A stretch of 64,000 nt of DNA from Ulota crispa (lineage: Eukaryota; Streptophyta; Bryopsida; Orthotrichales; Orthotrichaceae), in contig OY987243.1 of NCBI GenBank assembly GCA_963920765.1, positions 14,756,001-14,820,000 on the forward strand, written 5' to 3'. The translations under genes and the position numbers were made by a program. Position 1 is the stretch's first letter. The number at the start of each line of letters is the position of its first letter. Positions 1 through 11,957 of the stretch are shown here, piece after piece. The notes beneath the pieces were generated by a model. The model ran no database searches. It was not told the DNA's origin and saw only the letters and a list, made by a program, of their open reading frames with translations.

Positions 1-2235
1 CGTCGATTTCTTCGTCGCCCTTGTCGTAGTCAGCCGAGTAATTGTACTCCTGGTGACAGACTCGTTTAGAGCAACGTATATGATTGAAATCATTTAACAA
101 GGCTTTTTTTTAATAAAACTATACCATTTTCAGAAACTCTTAAACAATGTTATAAGCTTACTACAAAAGAAAGCACTATAAGAAAACGCAAAGTGCCAGT
201 CGAAGTAGAAAGTCATACTTGAGTTATACGATCCTTCTCTTCTCCATCACGGAGTTCGTCATCAATGTACACCCGATAGTAACCAAAATCATCCCGGCCA
301 AAATAACCCTCGCCAGCAAAATGTTTCCTGTGCTCCCAGTTGTTGAAGTCTCCTACCACTGAGCAGAATCGTCCGCCTGTGCAATAACTTTTCGTAAGCA
401 AACTGTGATATATCGAGCTGAAACAGTAATAAATAATGAAAATTTCAAAGCGTCAACAAACTTGCTGGCCTGAGTAACAACACCATCAAACCAAGCCATA
501 AAAGAGATCCAAAATTTTCCATATACAAGCGTCAACAATACACTCACTCAAAGGCAGACAACAAGGGGCTGGTTTTTGCCACTCTAAAAGTGTACCTGGT
601 GCCCATTCATAAAACTCGACGTGATGTTCAGGATGTCGTTTCATTCCCATGTTCTCGTACCTGCAAACGCATATTAAGGCGGAGAACATAAAAATCAACA
701 CGCCAAACTGTGTGAAGACCAACTACCAGTACACAACAATATCATAGAACTACTACGCTCTGAATTCCTCATGCCAGTATATCGAACACGCACTCCCCAT
801 GGCCAACGTTTTAGGGTTTAGGGTTTAAGGTTTAGGGCTAAGGTTATCGGCAATGTCATAATGACATGTAAGATATCCTCCTCCACATCGCCAATCAAAC
901 ATGTTTGATAATATTGACNNNNNNNNNNNNNNNNNNNNNNNNNNNNNNNNNNNNNNNNNNNNNNNNNNNNNNNNNNNNNNNNNNNNNNNNNNNNNNNNNN
1001 NNNNNNNNNNNNNNNNNNNNNNNNNNNNNNNNNNNNNNNNNNNNNNNNNNNNNNNNNNNNNNNNNNNNNNNNNNNNNNNNNNNNNNNNNNNNNNNNNNNN
1101 NNNNNNNNNNNNNNNNNNATAGTGGCAATAGTAGTATGACATGCTTATCAACAAATAGGGGTATCAGCGCCTCACGCATTAGCAAACTCGATGAGATCCT
1201 CGTCACGGTCTGCAATCTGTTGCTTCATGTCCTTCAGTGCTTTATATCTGCTCCAAGCATCGAACAAAGAGTCAAAGGACAAAGTGCAGCACACTATTGA
1301 GAATGCAAAGGGGGATGATAATAACAAAGACTAGAATCTCAAGCACTACATCCATTTCTACGTCAAACGGTCATTTCAAAATTGGTCACATCGAACAAGA
1401 GTGCAAAACTTGAGGAACAAGCGAACGGAATAGAAACAGGGGATTAAGAAATTACAGAAACAAAGGGCATGGAAATGGATATTCCACTAATAAAAAATTG
1501 ACTTTATCCCGCCAACAGCAACTCATCGGTTGGAATTAAATTCGCAAGCCGGATGTAAGCATGACTAGCAAACTATCAATAGCCAATAAGGTTGTATACT
1601 GTGACTATGGTCTGTAACCTCCCATTTTGAACGATTGCAAAAGGATTCCGTCAATTATAATAAAAATTTGAGCTCTTGTAATCACAGTGATCTGTCTACA
1701 GCTCAGAATTTACTTCTAAAACATCACACTCCTACATGAATATTAAAATGATGAGAATATTATACTCCTCTACCTTGCATTGTCACGAAGAAAACTGCAA
1801 GGAAGCTTAATTTGCAACAACGACAACTACGAGAAGAAGGAGAGGAGGCATTTGGGTTTTAGAGTCTTAGGGTTTTAGGGTTTGGGGTTTAGGGTTTAAG
1901 GGCGAGAGATAGAGAAACCTTTCCCGTGTAAACGTTTGAAATGCTTTAGTCTTGAGATTTCTTTCTTTGAGGAACCCCACAGGGTCGACGTGCCGATACT
2001 CATCACTCTCTTCAGCTACGTGCTGCTGCTTGCCTTCAGATGTTTTCGTTGACTGAACATTCTCCTTCCTCTTTTCTGCCATACGCACACATCCTGTTCC
2101 TCTGCCTCTCTCTCTTCTAATCCTGACTGCTTTTATGCCTTCAACACGGCTGTCCCTCGAGTACCAGGAACTTTGCCGCAAACCCCCACAAGCCAGGGAA
2201 GCTTGAGTGCATTGGATCGTCGCACTTGTAGCCAT
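1..2235 (-). CDS. 1,4-alpha-glucan branching enzyme III-like (SBEIII/BE1 type), N-terminal part, partial
   Basis: Starch/glucan branching enzyme family (GH13 with CBM48), probably plastidial. Only the first 220 codons are inside the window; the catalytic barrel lies off the left edge. Exons on the complement: 1919-2235, 1176-1247, 596-660, 230-376 and 1-60. Phases join cleanly (2, 2, 1, 1) and all introns are GT-AG. Exon 1 has an Arg-rich start that fits a transit peptide, then DPVGFLKERNLKTKAF and a RER/YKALKD junction typical of the BE1/EMB2729 subfamily. Exon 3 gives MKRHPEHHVEFYEWAP; exon 4 carries the CBM48 signature GDFNNW (about residues 160-165); exon 5 gives QEYNYSADYDKGD. The start is the ATG at 2233-2235. 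Intron 1 contains the 200-base gap, and telomere-like TTTAGGG copies lie beside the exon 1 donor. Family assignment comes from recalled homologues and is fairly sure; exon 5's acceptor is the least certain. Confidence 0.85.
919..1118. other. Assembly gap (200 N)
   Basis: A run of unknown bases inside intron 1 of the branching-enzyme gene, just past exon 2. Open frames that cross it are meaningless. Confidence 0.99.
1855..1905. repeat. Telomere-like TTTAGGG/CCCTAAA motifs, intronic
   Basis: Degenerate tandem TTTAGGG copies directly downstream (in gene sense) of the branching-enzyme exon 1 donor. Similar short runs occur at about 809-845 (intron 2) and 2255-2266 (upstream of the start codon). 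These may be telo-box-type motifs or an interstitial telomere-like patch; nothing shows a function. Confidence 0.6.
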
Positions 2236-2609
2236 TTCACAGGTACTCCAAAGTTTAGGGTTTAGATCGACATAATCCCAAAATCAGAACCACCCTGTGA
2301 GAAAAAAGCTTGTAATACAATTCGGAGACCACAATTGCTGTACCTTCGAAGGTGAAGCTTTCTTATCTTGTGATGAAATATGAGGTTAAACAATTAAGAA
2401 AGTTGTGGCTAATGGAACTCTTCACTTGCAAAACCTGACTGCCCAGTTCAAGTGAACTCTGAGTTGAAATGCTCTTTAGATACTCGATGGCCAATTCTCG
2501 CTTCATTTCGACACTCCAGTTATGAAATGCGACATAAAATTTGCATTCCCAACAAGTGGGTTCAGGTGGGTTCTTTGAATTAGGTGCTATTTAAGAGTTC
2601 GCGGTGTGA

Positions 2610-2860
2610 ACGGGTCTATTCGATTGGATGGATGAATTGTAAGGATAGATGATTATCGCTGGTGAGTGCTTTAGGATGGATAAATATTTCATTACGGATT
2701 AATAGATTGTATTAGGTGAATGAATGGTATGGATGAATTCTGTATAATGGATGAATAAACCGTTCTAGATGAATGATATTTTGTGATAGATGAATGATGT
2801 AGAATGAATGAATGTTCTATGATGGGTAGATGAATTGGTATGGATGGATGATATTAGGGC
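2610..2860. repeat. Degenerate GATGAATG-type microsatellite
   Basis: Many imperfect copies of GGATGAAT, TAGATGAATGA and related words fill the region between the two divergent genes, ending at an 11-base G run (2867-2877) about 120 bases before the eL34 start codon. It lies in the shared upstream region of the branching-enzyme and eL34 genes. Confidence 0.7.
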
Positions 2861-2995
2861 AGAAGTGGGGGGGGGGGCGTGGGTTAGAGAACCAGAGAGA
2901 GCGCCGCACTCGGTCTCTTTGCGCTTCGCTGTGCTTCCGCCATCGCCACTCTGGTCGCAACCTTTTGCAGCTGAACAACGCAAGCATCTGCCACC

Positions 2996-4933
2996 ATGGT
3001 TCAGCGGTTGACATACCGTCGTCGCCACTGCTACGCCACCAAGTCTAACCAGACTCGTGTGGTCAAGACTCCAGGTATGTCACCTGCGCTTCGTCTTTTT
3101 AGGTTACGCAATCTCCACATAGGTTTTAACTTAGCATCTTCGCCATGGAGGCTTTTTCCGCCTTTCTGAACCTTGCAAGACATTCCTCGTTGCTGTTGAA
3201 GTTACAGTGGATTTCTGAGGGTTTAAGCTGGGATTAAGTATGAGAGTACTGAACGCTTGGTTGAGTATGGTCGTGACAACATTACACATCTTGCGAAAAC
3301 TTCACGTGTCTGGTCAGCTGCATCTCCATACATACTCCCTCTGTCCCTCTAAAAACGTCCAAAAAGTTTCATTGCAAAGGATTGATTGTGTTTATAGTCT
3401 TTGTGCTAGTGACACATGCATTTTAGAATCAATATACTATCTATCCAACATATGTAAGATCTCCAATTTTTATGTTAGGCACGCAAATTCCATGCATAAA
3501 AAACCATATTTGTGCATGTTGCCAGCTTCTCATTATTGATGGTTTAAAGGTTAATAGCAACAATGGTACTTCATATGGGCAAGGCCAGGCCAAGCTCGCT
3601 AGGAGAGGAATGCTCCCTAATCCCTTAACTTGTCCCCATGAGATCATTGAACATGACAAACGCTTTCTCAACGTTTGAAATCAGCAAAAGGGAGCGTTTC
3701 AGTGGTACAAGAAATGTGTCTGATTTGGACGTTTTTAGAGGGACAGAGGCAGTAAGTTGGAAACTGTAATGAACTCATTGTAAGCATGCTTTCTAGTGTG
3801 TTGATTGGGAAGAAACAATCGCGTTTTTGTAATCTTTACACCCCATGCGAAAACAAGTATTTTTGACAGAAAACCTAACTTGTTGTATTCGGTTTTTGCG
3901 ATCTGTTTTCACGAATGTCATGTTTTGCTGCTGTGTGGTCTGTAGGAGGCAAGAATGTATACCAGACCGCTAAGAAGAGAGCGAACGGCCCCAAATGCCC
4001 AGTTACGGGAAAGCGTATTGCCGGGGTAGGTCTTCGTTAATCACCTTTTTTTTTATCGGTAGGTTGATTTACAGTCGGTAACCTTGAAACATGGCAGGAT
4101 GCTTTATGAATAATTAGGGTTTACACGTTAGATTTACAAATATGTCGCAGACAATTTAGTGAATATATTCGAACATGCTGTCGCCTTTATTTCTTCAAAC
4201 TAGCAGCGTTGGACGTGACAGGGCTGTCATGTATCGAAATAGTATGTGAGTGGAGCTGATGTGATTCGTGATAGTTTCTGTGGGAAAATTAGGTCTGGTG
4301 AATATTTTATGTCGTGATTAAAGAAAATAAGCGTAGGATTGAATGTTCACATGAGCTAGATTTCTTGCTAAGTTTCAAAATGTTGCACACGAGGATATAC
4401 ATGATGTTTACGAGAGGAACTCTTGCAGATCCCGCACTTGAGGCCTACGGAGTACAAAACTTCTCGTCTTCACAGGCACAGGAAGACTGTGAACCGGGCC
4501 TATGGCGGCAACCTGGCTGGCTCTGCAGTGCGGGAACGGTAAGTCGATCTTACCTGCATCAAAATTTTGTTTAAAGTTATGTTGTATGTCTTTGAATAAC
4601 TGAGATGAAAGGTCTGAGCTGTTTAATGATCTTCGTGGGAAGTAGAGTTTAATGTTTTTTGTAGAAGATTTCAATCTGGCGTCTGTTGCAACTTTGCGAG
4701 CTCTAGGGTCCCCTAGATGTTGTGATTTCTATAAATGTAAGAGTGCCACCCCATTACTAGTTTCTTTTTGATCTTATACATTTGACCAAAATGAGAATTC
4801 AACGTATTCTGACCTTTGGACTGTTTTTTGCAGCATCATCCGGGCTTTCCTGGTTGAGGAGCAGAAGATTGTGAAGAAGGTTCTGAAGATCCAGAAGTCG
4901 AAGGAGAAATTGGCTGCTAAGACTCAGGCTTAA
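2996..4933 (+). CDS. RPL34: Large ribosomal subunit protein eL34 (RPL34), complete
   Basis: Cytosolic 60S ribosomal protein. Four exons, 2996-3074, 3946-4025, 4429-4538 and 4834-4933, encode 122 residues with continuous phase and GT-AG introns. The protein starts [20 protein letters not shown], then has [17 protein letters not shown] with the paired cysteines of the family, [15 protein letters not shown], and the C-terminal [20 protein letters not shown]. This is the family's full length. The start codon sits in a strong context, CCACCATGG. The gene is head-to-head with the branching-enzyme gene, about 760 bases between start codons. Intron 1 carries a Stowaway-like MITE (3335-3752). The C-terminal tail is Lys/Ala rich as usual. 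Identification is near certain. Confidence 0.96.
3335..3752. mobile_element. Stowaway-like MITE (Tc1/mariner type) in eL34 intron 1
   Basis: Terminal inverted repeats CTCCCTCTGTCCCTCTAAAA and, on the other end, CTGCCTCTGTCCCTCTAAAA, flanked by TA on both sides (3333-3334, 3753-3754). Stowaway elements are known for CTCCCTCCGT-like termini and TA targets. About 418 bp; the short open frames inside are incidental. Confidence 0.85.
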
Positions 4934-5518
4934 ATGGACATCAGTATTTTTCTAGTTTCATTGAGCACTTCACGAGCGACACTTTGTCAGCTCTTTTTCT
5001 GAGAGATTGCTGCCTTTATAAATGATATGTTGAAAGCCTCCTGAGATTTTCCAATTCTATTGCTCAAGTTTGCCGAGTCAATTTCTGCCTTCGTCTGTGG
5101 ATTGTTCTTTTTTGTACGCGTCGTGTCACCTCCTTTCCTAGGTTTTCACGAAACTCTTAAAACACTTCATGTTCTTACTATGGATTAAGTTGAATCTGAC
5201 TGCAGTGTATCTGTCCAGGAAGATAAATTCGTCATGACTTTCGGTAGTTGCTTTCAGTGTGTTGTTCTGTAAACAATGTTCAATCTTTCTCCCGTAATCT
5301 TCAAATGATCTAGCCAGAAAAGATGTAGCGACATGTCTGTTACAAGTCTGTCACCTTTCTGTTTGCTAGACGTCGATGTACGAATCATGGCTGAAAAGGC
5401 TTTGTATAAAAAGAGTGTCACACTAAAGAGCGACAATTATATTCCATGCAAATCCTTTGAGAAGCAGTTGTCGAAGATTCAGGTTTAAACCGTCAGTTAT
5501 CAGTAAGAAACCTACTCC
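4934..5518. other. eL34 3' flank
   Basis: 3' untranslated and intergenic sequence after the eL34 stop. No gene, RNA or repeat was recognised. Confidence 0.5.
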
Positions 5519-6725
5519 TCAGAAACTCAGCAGCATTATAATGGGTTTGTATGGCGAGTGTTCATAGTTGCTGATAGGAGGATTTATCATGGCTAGATTT
5601 TTTGGGAGGGGTTCTACATAGGAAAACTTCTTCAAGCCAGCTGCTAATACTTTGATAAAAAGATCTCCTTTTTCGGTGACAGGTGCAATTGTTTGTTCTC
5701 TCCAGCCTCGCCAAGAACGAAGATGAGGATGTTGTCGGTACAAACACGCTCGGTACAGAGCGCCGACGGAGAGAAAGCCAAGAGCAGTGCCCAAGAGAAA
5801 TGCAGGAATGGATATAAGTGTGACATGCATGCTACTAATATTATGACAGCTATAGTTCTGGAGCTGTTGTTGCAGATTTTCGAAAGGGGTTTACCACACA
5901 GTCCACTGTTATCCGGAATGTAGGAATCCTCTTCAAATCCTTGCAATTGCGTCCCAGATGGAATGACACAGGAGAGGCTGTTGTCTGCCAGTCGGAGGGT
6001 GCTCATTGCTCAACTGCGTCAACGCACTAAGGAGGCTAAAATAAACCGACCATCTAAGGGCTGAGATTGAATTGTGGGGGTGTGGGGAGGTAAAACTTCT
6101 TGAAATATTTTTCAGTAAATTTTACTTGAAAGACAAGAGGAATTGGCATCTAACCCAAGCTGTTTCATATTTTTTGGAGTTTTGTGGAATTAGTTATGAA
6201 ATTTTGAAGTTGGAGTGGCATAGGGCTCTAAAACCACCCACCTCCTCAAATGTATACTACTTGTACATTGCTGAAACTTATGAAAAATAACATGTACAGC
6301 CAAAATAGATTTGAGAAGGTGGGTGGTTTTAGAGCCTGGGCAATTTATGAGCCTCCTACTTTAGATAGGTCCAAAGATTGAAGAGACAGATTGCTAAACC
6401 CCTCAAGAATAGGACTAGTGAATGCGTAGTTAGAAAGGTTGCAGTACACAAGGTTTTTGAGCTCACTAATGTTCACTGGAATGTTGCTGGTGAATTAATT
6501 CTGTGTCAAGCTCAGTGCAACAATGAAACACCAACTGCGCATGGCTAGATTATGTGTTCCCCCTTTTATCAAGAGCGCTAAATCTTGGTTGTAGAGTATG
6601 GTTATGACATCGGTGTTGATCGGCTTTGCTGTGATATTCTTGTCAATGAAGCCTTGGAATTGGGAGAAGTCACTTTGAAATGGACTTGAGAGATGATTGT
6701 CTATAGGTCCGATATTTGTAGAAGT
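5519..6725 (-). pseudogene. Leucine-rich-repeat receptor-like protein/kinase remnant
   Basis: The complement encodes broken pieces of a plant LRR receptor ectodomain. Upstream end: a piece with FSQFQGFIDKNITAK and IKGGTHNLAMRSW (island region), then SLTQN, an in-frame TAA stop at 6495-6497, then FTSNIPVNISELKNLVY and GFSNLSLQSLDLS. After an interrupting MITE (6025-6365) it resumes with LRLADNSLSCVIPSGTQLQG and YIPDNSGLCGKPL, the typical last repeat and C-terminal cap. A frame change then leads to a hydrophobic, membrane-like segment (ISIPAFLLGTALGFLSVGAL) followed by a basic stretch. No kinase domain was seen. The stop, frameshift and insertion mark it as dead. Confidence 0.75.
6025..6365. 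mobile_element. Inverted-repeat MITE (Q type) inside the LRR pseudogene
   Basis: Internal hairpin built from GGCTCTAAAACCACCCACCTC and its complement around 6230-6340, with outer ends CTAAGGAGGCT and AGCCTCCTACTTTAG. Homologous, in reverse orientation, to the element at 32829-33155 in the BAP31-like gene. It separates the last two LRR segments of the remnant. Confidence 0.7.
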
Positions 6726-6813
6726 ATCAAAAAATCACACAAACTAGTTTAGTTGTAGGTACATGCCCAAAATTTCATTTGACCCTTAGAGGGACACTTG
6801 GGCCTTTAGGGGT
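6725..6813. mobile_element. Solo right end of a K-family (ACCCCTAAA) element
   Basis: Matches the last 90 bases of the element at 17936-18868, including GGGACACTTGGGCCTTTAG and the terminal AGGGGT followed by TA. No partner left end was found upstream. Confidence 0.6.
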
Positions 6814-6815
6814 TA

Positions 6816-8640
6816 ATAATAAGATTGCATATGAGACTGGTTAAAGGGTGTAGGGGTTGGTTTAGTAGGTCCTTGTGGATAGGGTGTTGTATTTGGGGTA
6901 AAGAGACCCAACAACCCATTTGCCTATGAGTAATTTGTTGGTATGAAGGGAGTTGACATAGTAAGTTGGCTCTAGGTCTGACTCAATACGTTACATAAGG
7001 GAACACAACACAATGGCATTGGGGAATTGACATGATCCTTAACACAAGGGTGAGGCCAAGTACTTGTACTATGTAACAAGTTGATTCATCATTTGCTAGG
7101 ATTCATTGCTTAGTAGAATTGTGGATACAAAAGTATGAAAAATTTAAACAAAACTAACTTTCAAGATTATCTTTGCAAAAAATAGTTTTGTAGATTAAAG
7201 TAGTAAAATTCTTCAAGAGAAAACAATCAATTACATTTCAAATCCATATTAGTAAATTTCACTTCAAAATTATAAAGAACTTGTTTGTAATCAAATTTAG
7301 ATTCTTTTTTACTTTTGAGTTTCAACTCTAATAAATATGTTTACAAATTTATTATTTATGATGTACAATTTATCATTTAATACTATAAAAAAGCTTTTTT
7401 CAAATTTCATTTTACCTTATAATCTTTACAAATCTCTGAATCTTTACAAATCTCTAAAGTTTAAAGAATCTTGAACATGTTTCAAGATCATAAACAAAAG
7501 TATACTTTAAATGGGAAAAAGTTTATATACCATTAACCACAATACATCAGCTAAGATTACACTCAAAGAGTGATTAATATTAAAAATATCATAATTGCAA
7601 ATAAACTAAAACTGCTAGAGAAAAGTACCCTCAAATCACTGAATTGTAGCATTTTCTCTAAGGGACAGTAACACTTTGTAATCCTTACATTGAAAGGGAA
7701 GATAATATAGTGGACAAAATTTGTCAAAATTGGCAAAATTTTGCCAAAGGAAAAATATTGCTCAATTCCTTGTGTCACCTCTTGCAATGTACCATATAGT
7801 GCAAAAGATTGAATCTTGTAGGATATGGTAAACACCATGAAATAAGAATATGAGACTATTGTGAAACATCTATACTACTTTTTACGTAAGTCCTAAATAT
7901 ATGCACAAAGTGCTAAGTATATGAAAAACTTTTTTTTTTTCCTAATTCAACAATTCTTAGTCCACAAGTTAGAATTTTATGATATTTGATAACTCATTAA
8001 ATACCATTTCTCACATGAACAAAAGAACTAAAATTCTGTACACAACAAGCCGTCTAATCTACACATGGATCCACTTTGAGTTCCTTGGGATTTCAGGGAT
8101 TTATTTTTCCATTTCATGATGATAGTAGTCACTAGATGATTGGTAATCCTACTATTCTTTGGCGTATTTTCTCAAACTCCATGCAAATCTTGCTTCATTA
8201 TTGAAAAGGTTTTTGTACATTTCCAGGGTTTTACACTCTAGCCTATAATCTTGGCTTTCTAAAATCTGTCATTGAATATTGTAAGGGACATGGTCCTTAT
8301 AGGATTATGGCCCAACCGCACGTTGCAACAATATCACCAAATCATACAAAAATCACCAAATATAAGGCACAGCATCAAATAAAATTTGCAACAATTGACA
8401 ATTACATTGCTTGTATTTTTCCTTGTATGGCAGATTCGTGTGAGGAAACATCTCCGACAAAATAACTAACAAAACAAGCGTATTCAAGAGGTTCCAATAG
8501 CATCATTATATATGCTTACTTGGAAGGTACATACAAGTGTCATTTGTTATATAGATATATATATATAACCTTTACATATTTATTCGCAAAACCACTTCAC
8601 AAATTTTTTATGTGTCCAAATAGAAATCCTTTCTCTTTTC
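6816..8640. other. AT-rich intergenic stretch
   Basis: Strongly AT-rich, with poly-A/T runs. The open frames here are short and without family features. No gene was recognised. Confidence 0.5.
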
Positions 8641-9818
8641 GTCTAGCAACACGCATTTATTTCTGAAAGACAGGAACAGGGAATTGCTACGTCATACGAC
8701 ACTTGATAATCTCGTTGTTCTTGGTATGTACCAATTGAAAAAAAGGTGTTATTTTACAGATATTATAAAGTCCCCTGTCAAGCTCAGGATTGTCGAAGCT
8801 TGACCAACTGTAAACCAACGTTTCACCCCATGCATGATGGGTGACAAAAAAATTGATATTCACAGCCAGTACACACTGTCTACTGCTCCAGAGGAGGCCT
8901 TGGCTCCGCATATCTAGAGGATAATCACAGATTCTTCCAAGTCTTGCAACTTTCTATCCAGAGGGAAGGGGTGGAAGTCAAGAGATTTGAACTTCACAGT
9001 TATTGCAGCAACTTTTGCTGCACAGGTAACGTCACTTCCAACCTCTTCAACTTCTCATTCGACAACAGATGCGGGGTTCCGTTCTTTGAAAATCTGCACA
9101 ATCACACAGCCCCGCATATTAGCTTTCAATATTATCCCTACCGACACTAGTACCGACAGCAGCTAGAGCAAAAAAAAAACAGTGAATGATTCTACCTGTA
9201 TACACTTAACCCTCTCTAATTGCACTGTCTCGGGAGTCCAAGGAGTTTCACATACATATACCCAGGCATGTGTTCACAAAATACCATGTGGAAGATGTGT
9301 ATTCAAATTTCTACACAATATAAATCATCGCAGAGAAATCTCCAGTTCATTTAAATAGCAAGTTCTACTGCAGAATCAAAGTACAGATGAGTTATGCAGG
9401 AAAACTTTCCTAATTAAGGATTTCAAATTCTTCATGCACAAGTTCATTCAATTCCTAGCATTGGTTTACGCCAAAAATATTTACTCCTCAACAGGCATTA
9501 CGTGAAATAAAGGGCTTCTTCATTGAGCTTCACCCTTCCTCATCAGCCCTTTCTTTCTTACAACATCCACTTCAAAATGCATTCCCTTATGGAGATATAA
9601 AAGGAATGTGCAAAAACAGAATTACAGAAAGTATTTGTTCCCAACTTGATGTGTGGAGGATGTACAACGGGTTTTATCCACAACATGAGAGAATTTCTAA
9701 TTTTGTCTAATCAGATACTTTGTATACTGCATGATAAATACTAGAACATATACAGAGAATGTGCAATTAGAGAGTAGTGAGTGTACAGAATGGAAAGAGA
9801 TAGAAAGGGTCAAAATAC
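8640..9818. other. Downstream region of the CCR-like gene; terminal exon not resolved
   Basis: The fifth CCR-like exon ends at 9819 with a GT donor in phase 2, so at least one more exon should lie here. A coding-like frame on the complement at about 8919-9010 (with FHPFPLDRKLQDLEESV before a stop) is a weak candidate; phase and similarity do not confirm it. Nothing else was recognised. Confidence 0.3.
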
Positions 9819-11957
9819 CTGGAGGGAACAGAGCTGTCCGGGTAGAGTTTGCGAATGAGGTCCACGAGATTCTCTTCACTCACAACCTTTTCATAGCAAA
9901 TATACCGACCAGAGGCTTCCGGAGCTTCAAGAGCCCGCACGTGAGCCTCTGCAACATCCTCCACGTGGGCATATGCAAACAGGCCACTCTGGGGAAGTTC
10001 CTTCACACCTGCAAAATACCAAACAAACAGCCACTACTTTAATCCTAGAGGTTTCTCAGTAGTGAACTAATACTTGCATTAAAGGGTACCAAGTAGTACA
10101 GTATTATAAGTTCAGGAGCAAGCCAGAGAAAACTGTAGAGGTTGCAATTTGTAAACAGTATAGAGCACCTTACCTTTCAAGTATGTGAAGATACTTTGGG
10201 TTGTACCGAACACTTTAGGGCCCAGCACAATAGCTGGGTTGATGACCACCATGTCCAAGTCTTTGTCTCTTGCTAGCGACCACGCAGCTTTCTCTGTCAT
10301 CGTCTTGGCCAAAGGACCCCAAAGCTGTTGGCAACCAACTAGTATATTAGCCCCCCATCATTTAAAAGCCTTAAAATATCTACTTTCACACATTCACTAC
10401 ATTATCACTGGCAATTTTTTTATTAAACTATGACTTTATGCTCAAACGTCTCACTACACATGTCGAGCTGATTTGAAATAACTTTACAGTGTGTTTTTTA
10501 ATTTTTGTAGCTTAGGTAGTATGTTCTAGAACTACCTTGCTTTAGAATCATCTTTCAGCATAAAGAGAAATATTGGCTGTTCAACTGAACTAAGTGTGAA
10601 CACTTCGAGAGAGAGATATTTTGACCAGAAACTTTTATTGGATTCCCCGCAAAGGGTTTGTTCTACGTGGATCGGAGAGGTCTAGGTGAAATTTTTCATT
10701 TTTCTACGAAGAAAACTGTAATCAGGATTATTTCAAGGGTCAGCAGATGAGAGGATGTTTTTATCATTATCTACGTTGAATAGCATTACTAACGGCACGA
10801 AAGAGAAATGGTGACTTCGGCTGTAAATAAGGATGGTGTACCTTCTTAGAGCGACAGAAATCCAAGTTGCTCCAGCACTTCTCATCAATGACCTTCTCTG
10901 CATGCCGCTGCTGATCCCAAACCATCGCTGAGAGGGATGAAGTCAACACCAATCTCTTCACGGAGAAATTTGCACAGGCCTCCACAATGTTCAACGTTCC
11001 ACGCACTTCGAAGTCTGTCATCTCGGGCTGCAAAATATTCCCAAAAAACATTTCAAAAAATAATTAACAAAAAATACACATGGCACCAAGTCGGTTCCAA
11101 CTACACAAACCACACCTAACTCGGATTCAGCATTCTACCCTCACTTCATTAGCATCTGAAAAGCAAAAAAACGTGGTGATGGTAATCTTGTTTTGATGGC
11201 AGTCACATTCTGGAGGGTGGGAGTTATTGATTAGTGACTTACAGGGTAGTTAGAGACAAGGTCACTCGGAGACGAAGTATGGAAAACACCGTCACAACCC
11301 ATAACCGCTTCTACCAGACTTCCATAATCCAGCATATCAGCTTGCGTGAGTTCCAGGCGGTGCTCGGCTCCAGGCAACGCCATCAAAGCTGCTGCCTCAT
11401 CTGTGAAAAAATGCATCCGTTATTATCAGCTCCTACATCTTTCTTGTTCTCAAAAAAGTCTCAACAATCTAATAACCACCCTTAACCAGTTGAACCAATG
11501 CCGTTTAAGTACTTCAAAAAAACACTAAAACATCTACGGCAATGGCACTAAAACAACACCACTTTGGTACGAATGGTAGGGACATGTGGGAATGGCATTA
11601 TTGACGGATTCTGATAGAAGGTTTTTTTTCACTTGACCCTCTCACCCAACCACTTCCTTGTCCTACCCTACCCACTCCTGTAACTAATTCCCTCAAAAAT
11701 AGGGAATGGACCAAACCAACGTACTACCAATTGTCGCCATGGACAGAAATGCAATTGCAATTGTAGGAAGTTGTAATGGATGAAAGAGGGTGATTCTTAC
11801 CAACGGTAGTGCGAAGGATGGAACGCACATTGTACCCCTTTTCAAGCAAGTTACGCACCAACCAAGAGCCCAAGAGGTTCCAGTTTCCCGTCACACATAC
11901 GTACTTCCTTCTTCCTGTTTGTGCCACCTCAGCGTCCATTACGTCCCACACCCCCAT
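9819..11957 (-). CDS. Cinnamoyl-CoA reductase-like / SNL6-type extended SDR protein, 3' end unresolved
   Basis: NAD(P)-binding protein of the CCR/DFR superfamily. Exons on the complement: 11801-11957, 11243-11400, 10842-11027, 10174-10324 and 9819-10008; phases join and introns are GT-AG, giving 280 codons. Residues about 19-30 are the Rossmann loop, [14 protein letters not shown], with Asn in place of the middle glycine. Then [69 protein letters not shown] and [16 protein letters not shown]. The catalytic YxxxK tyrosine is Gly170 (Lys174 is kept), as expected for the CCR-like/SNL6 branch, in which the tyrosine is not conserved, rather than true CCR. Catalysis is therefore doubtful. A further exon must follow. 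Confidence 0.85.

Noticed and set aside
825..1300. Open frames across 825-1300
   Set aside because: They run through the 200-base N gap and are not interpretable.
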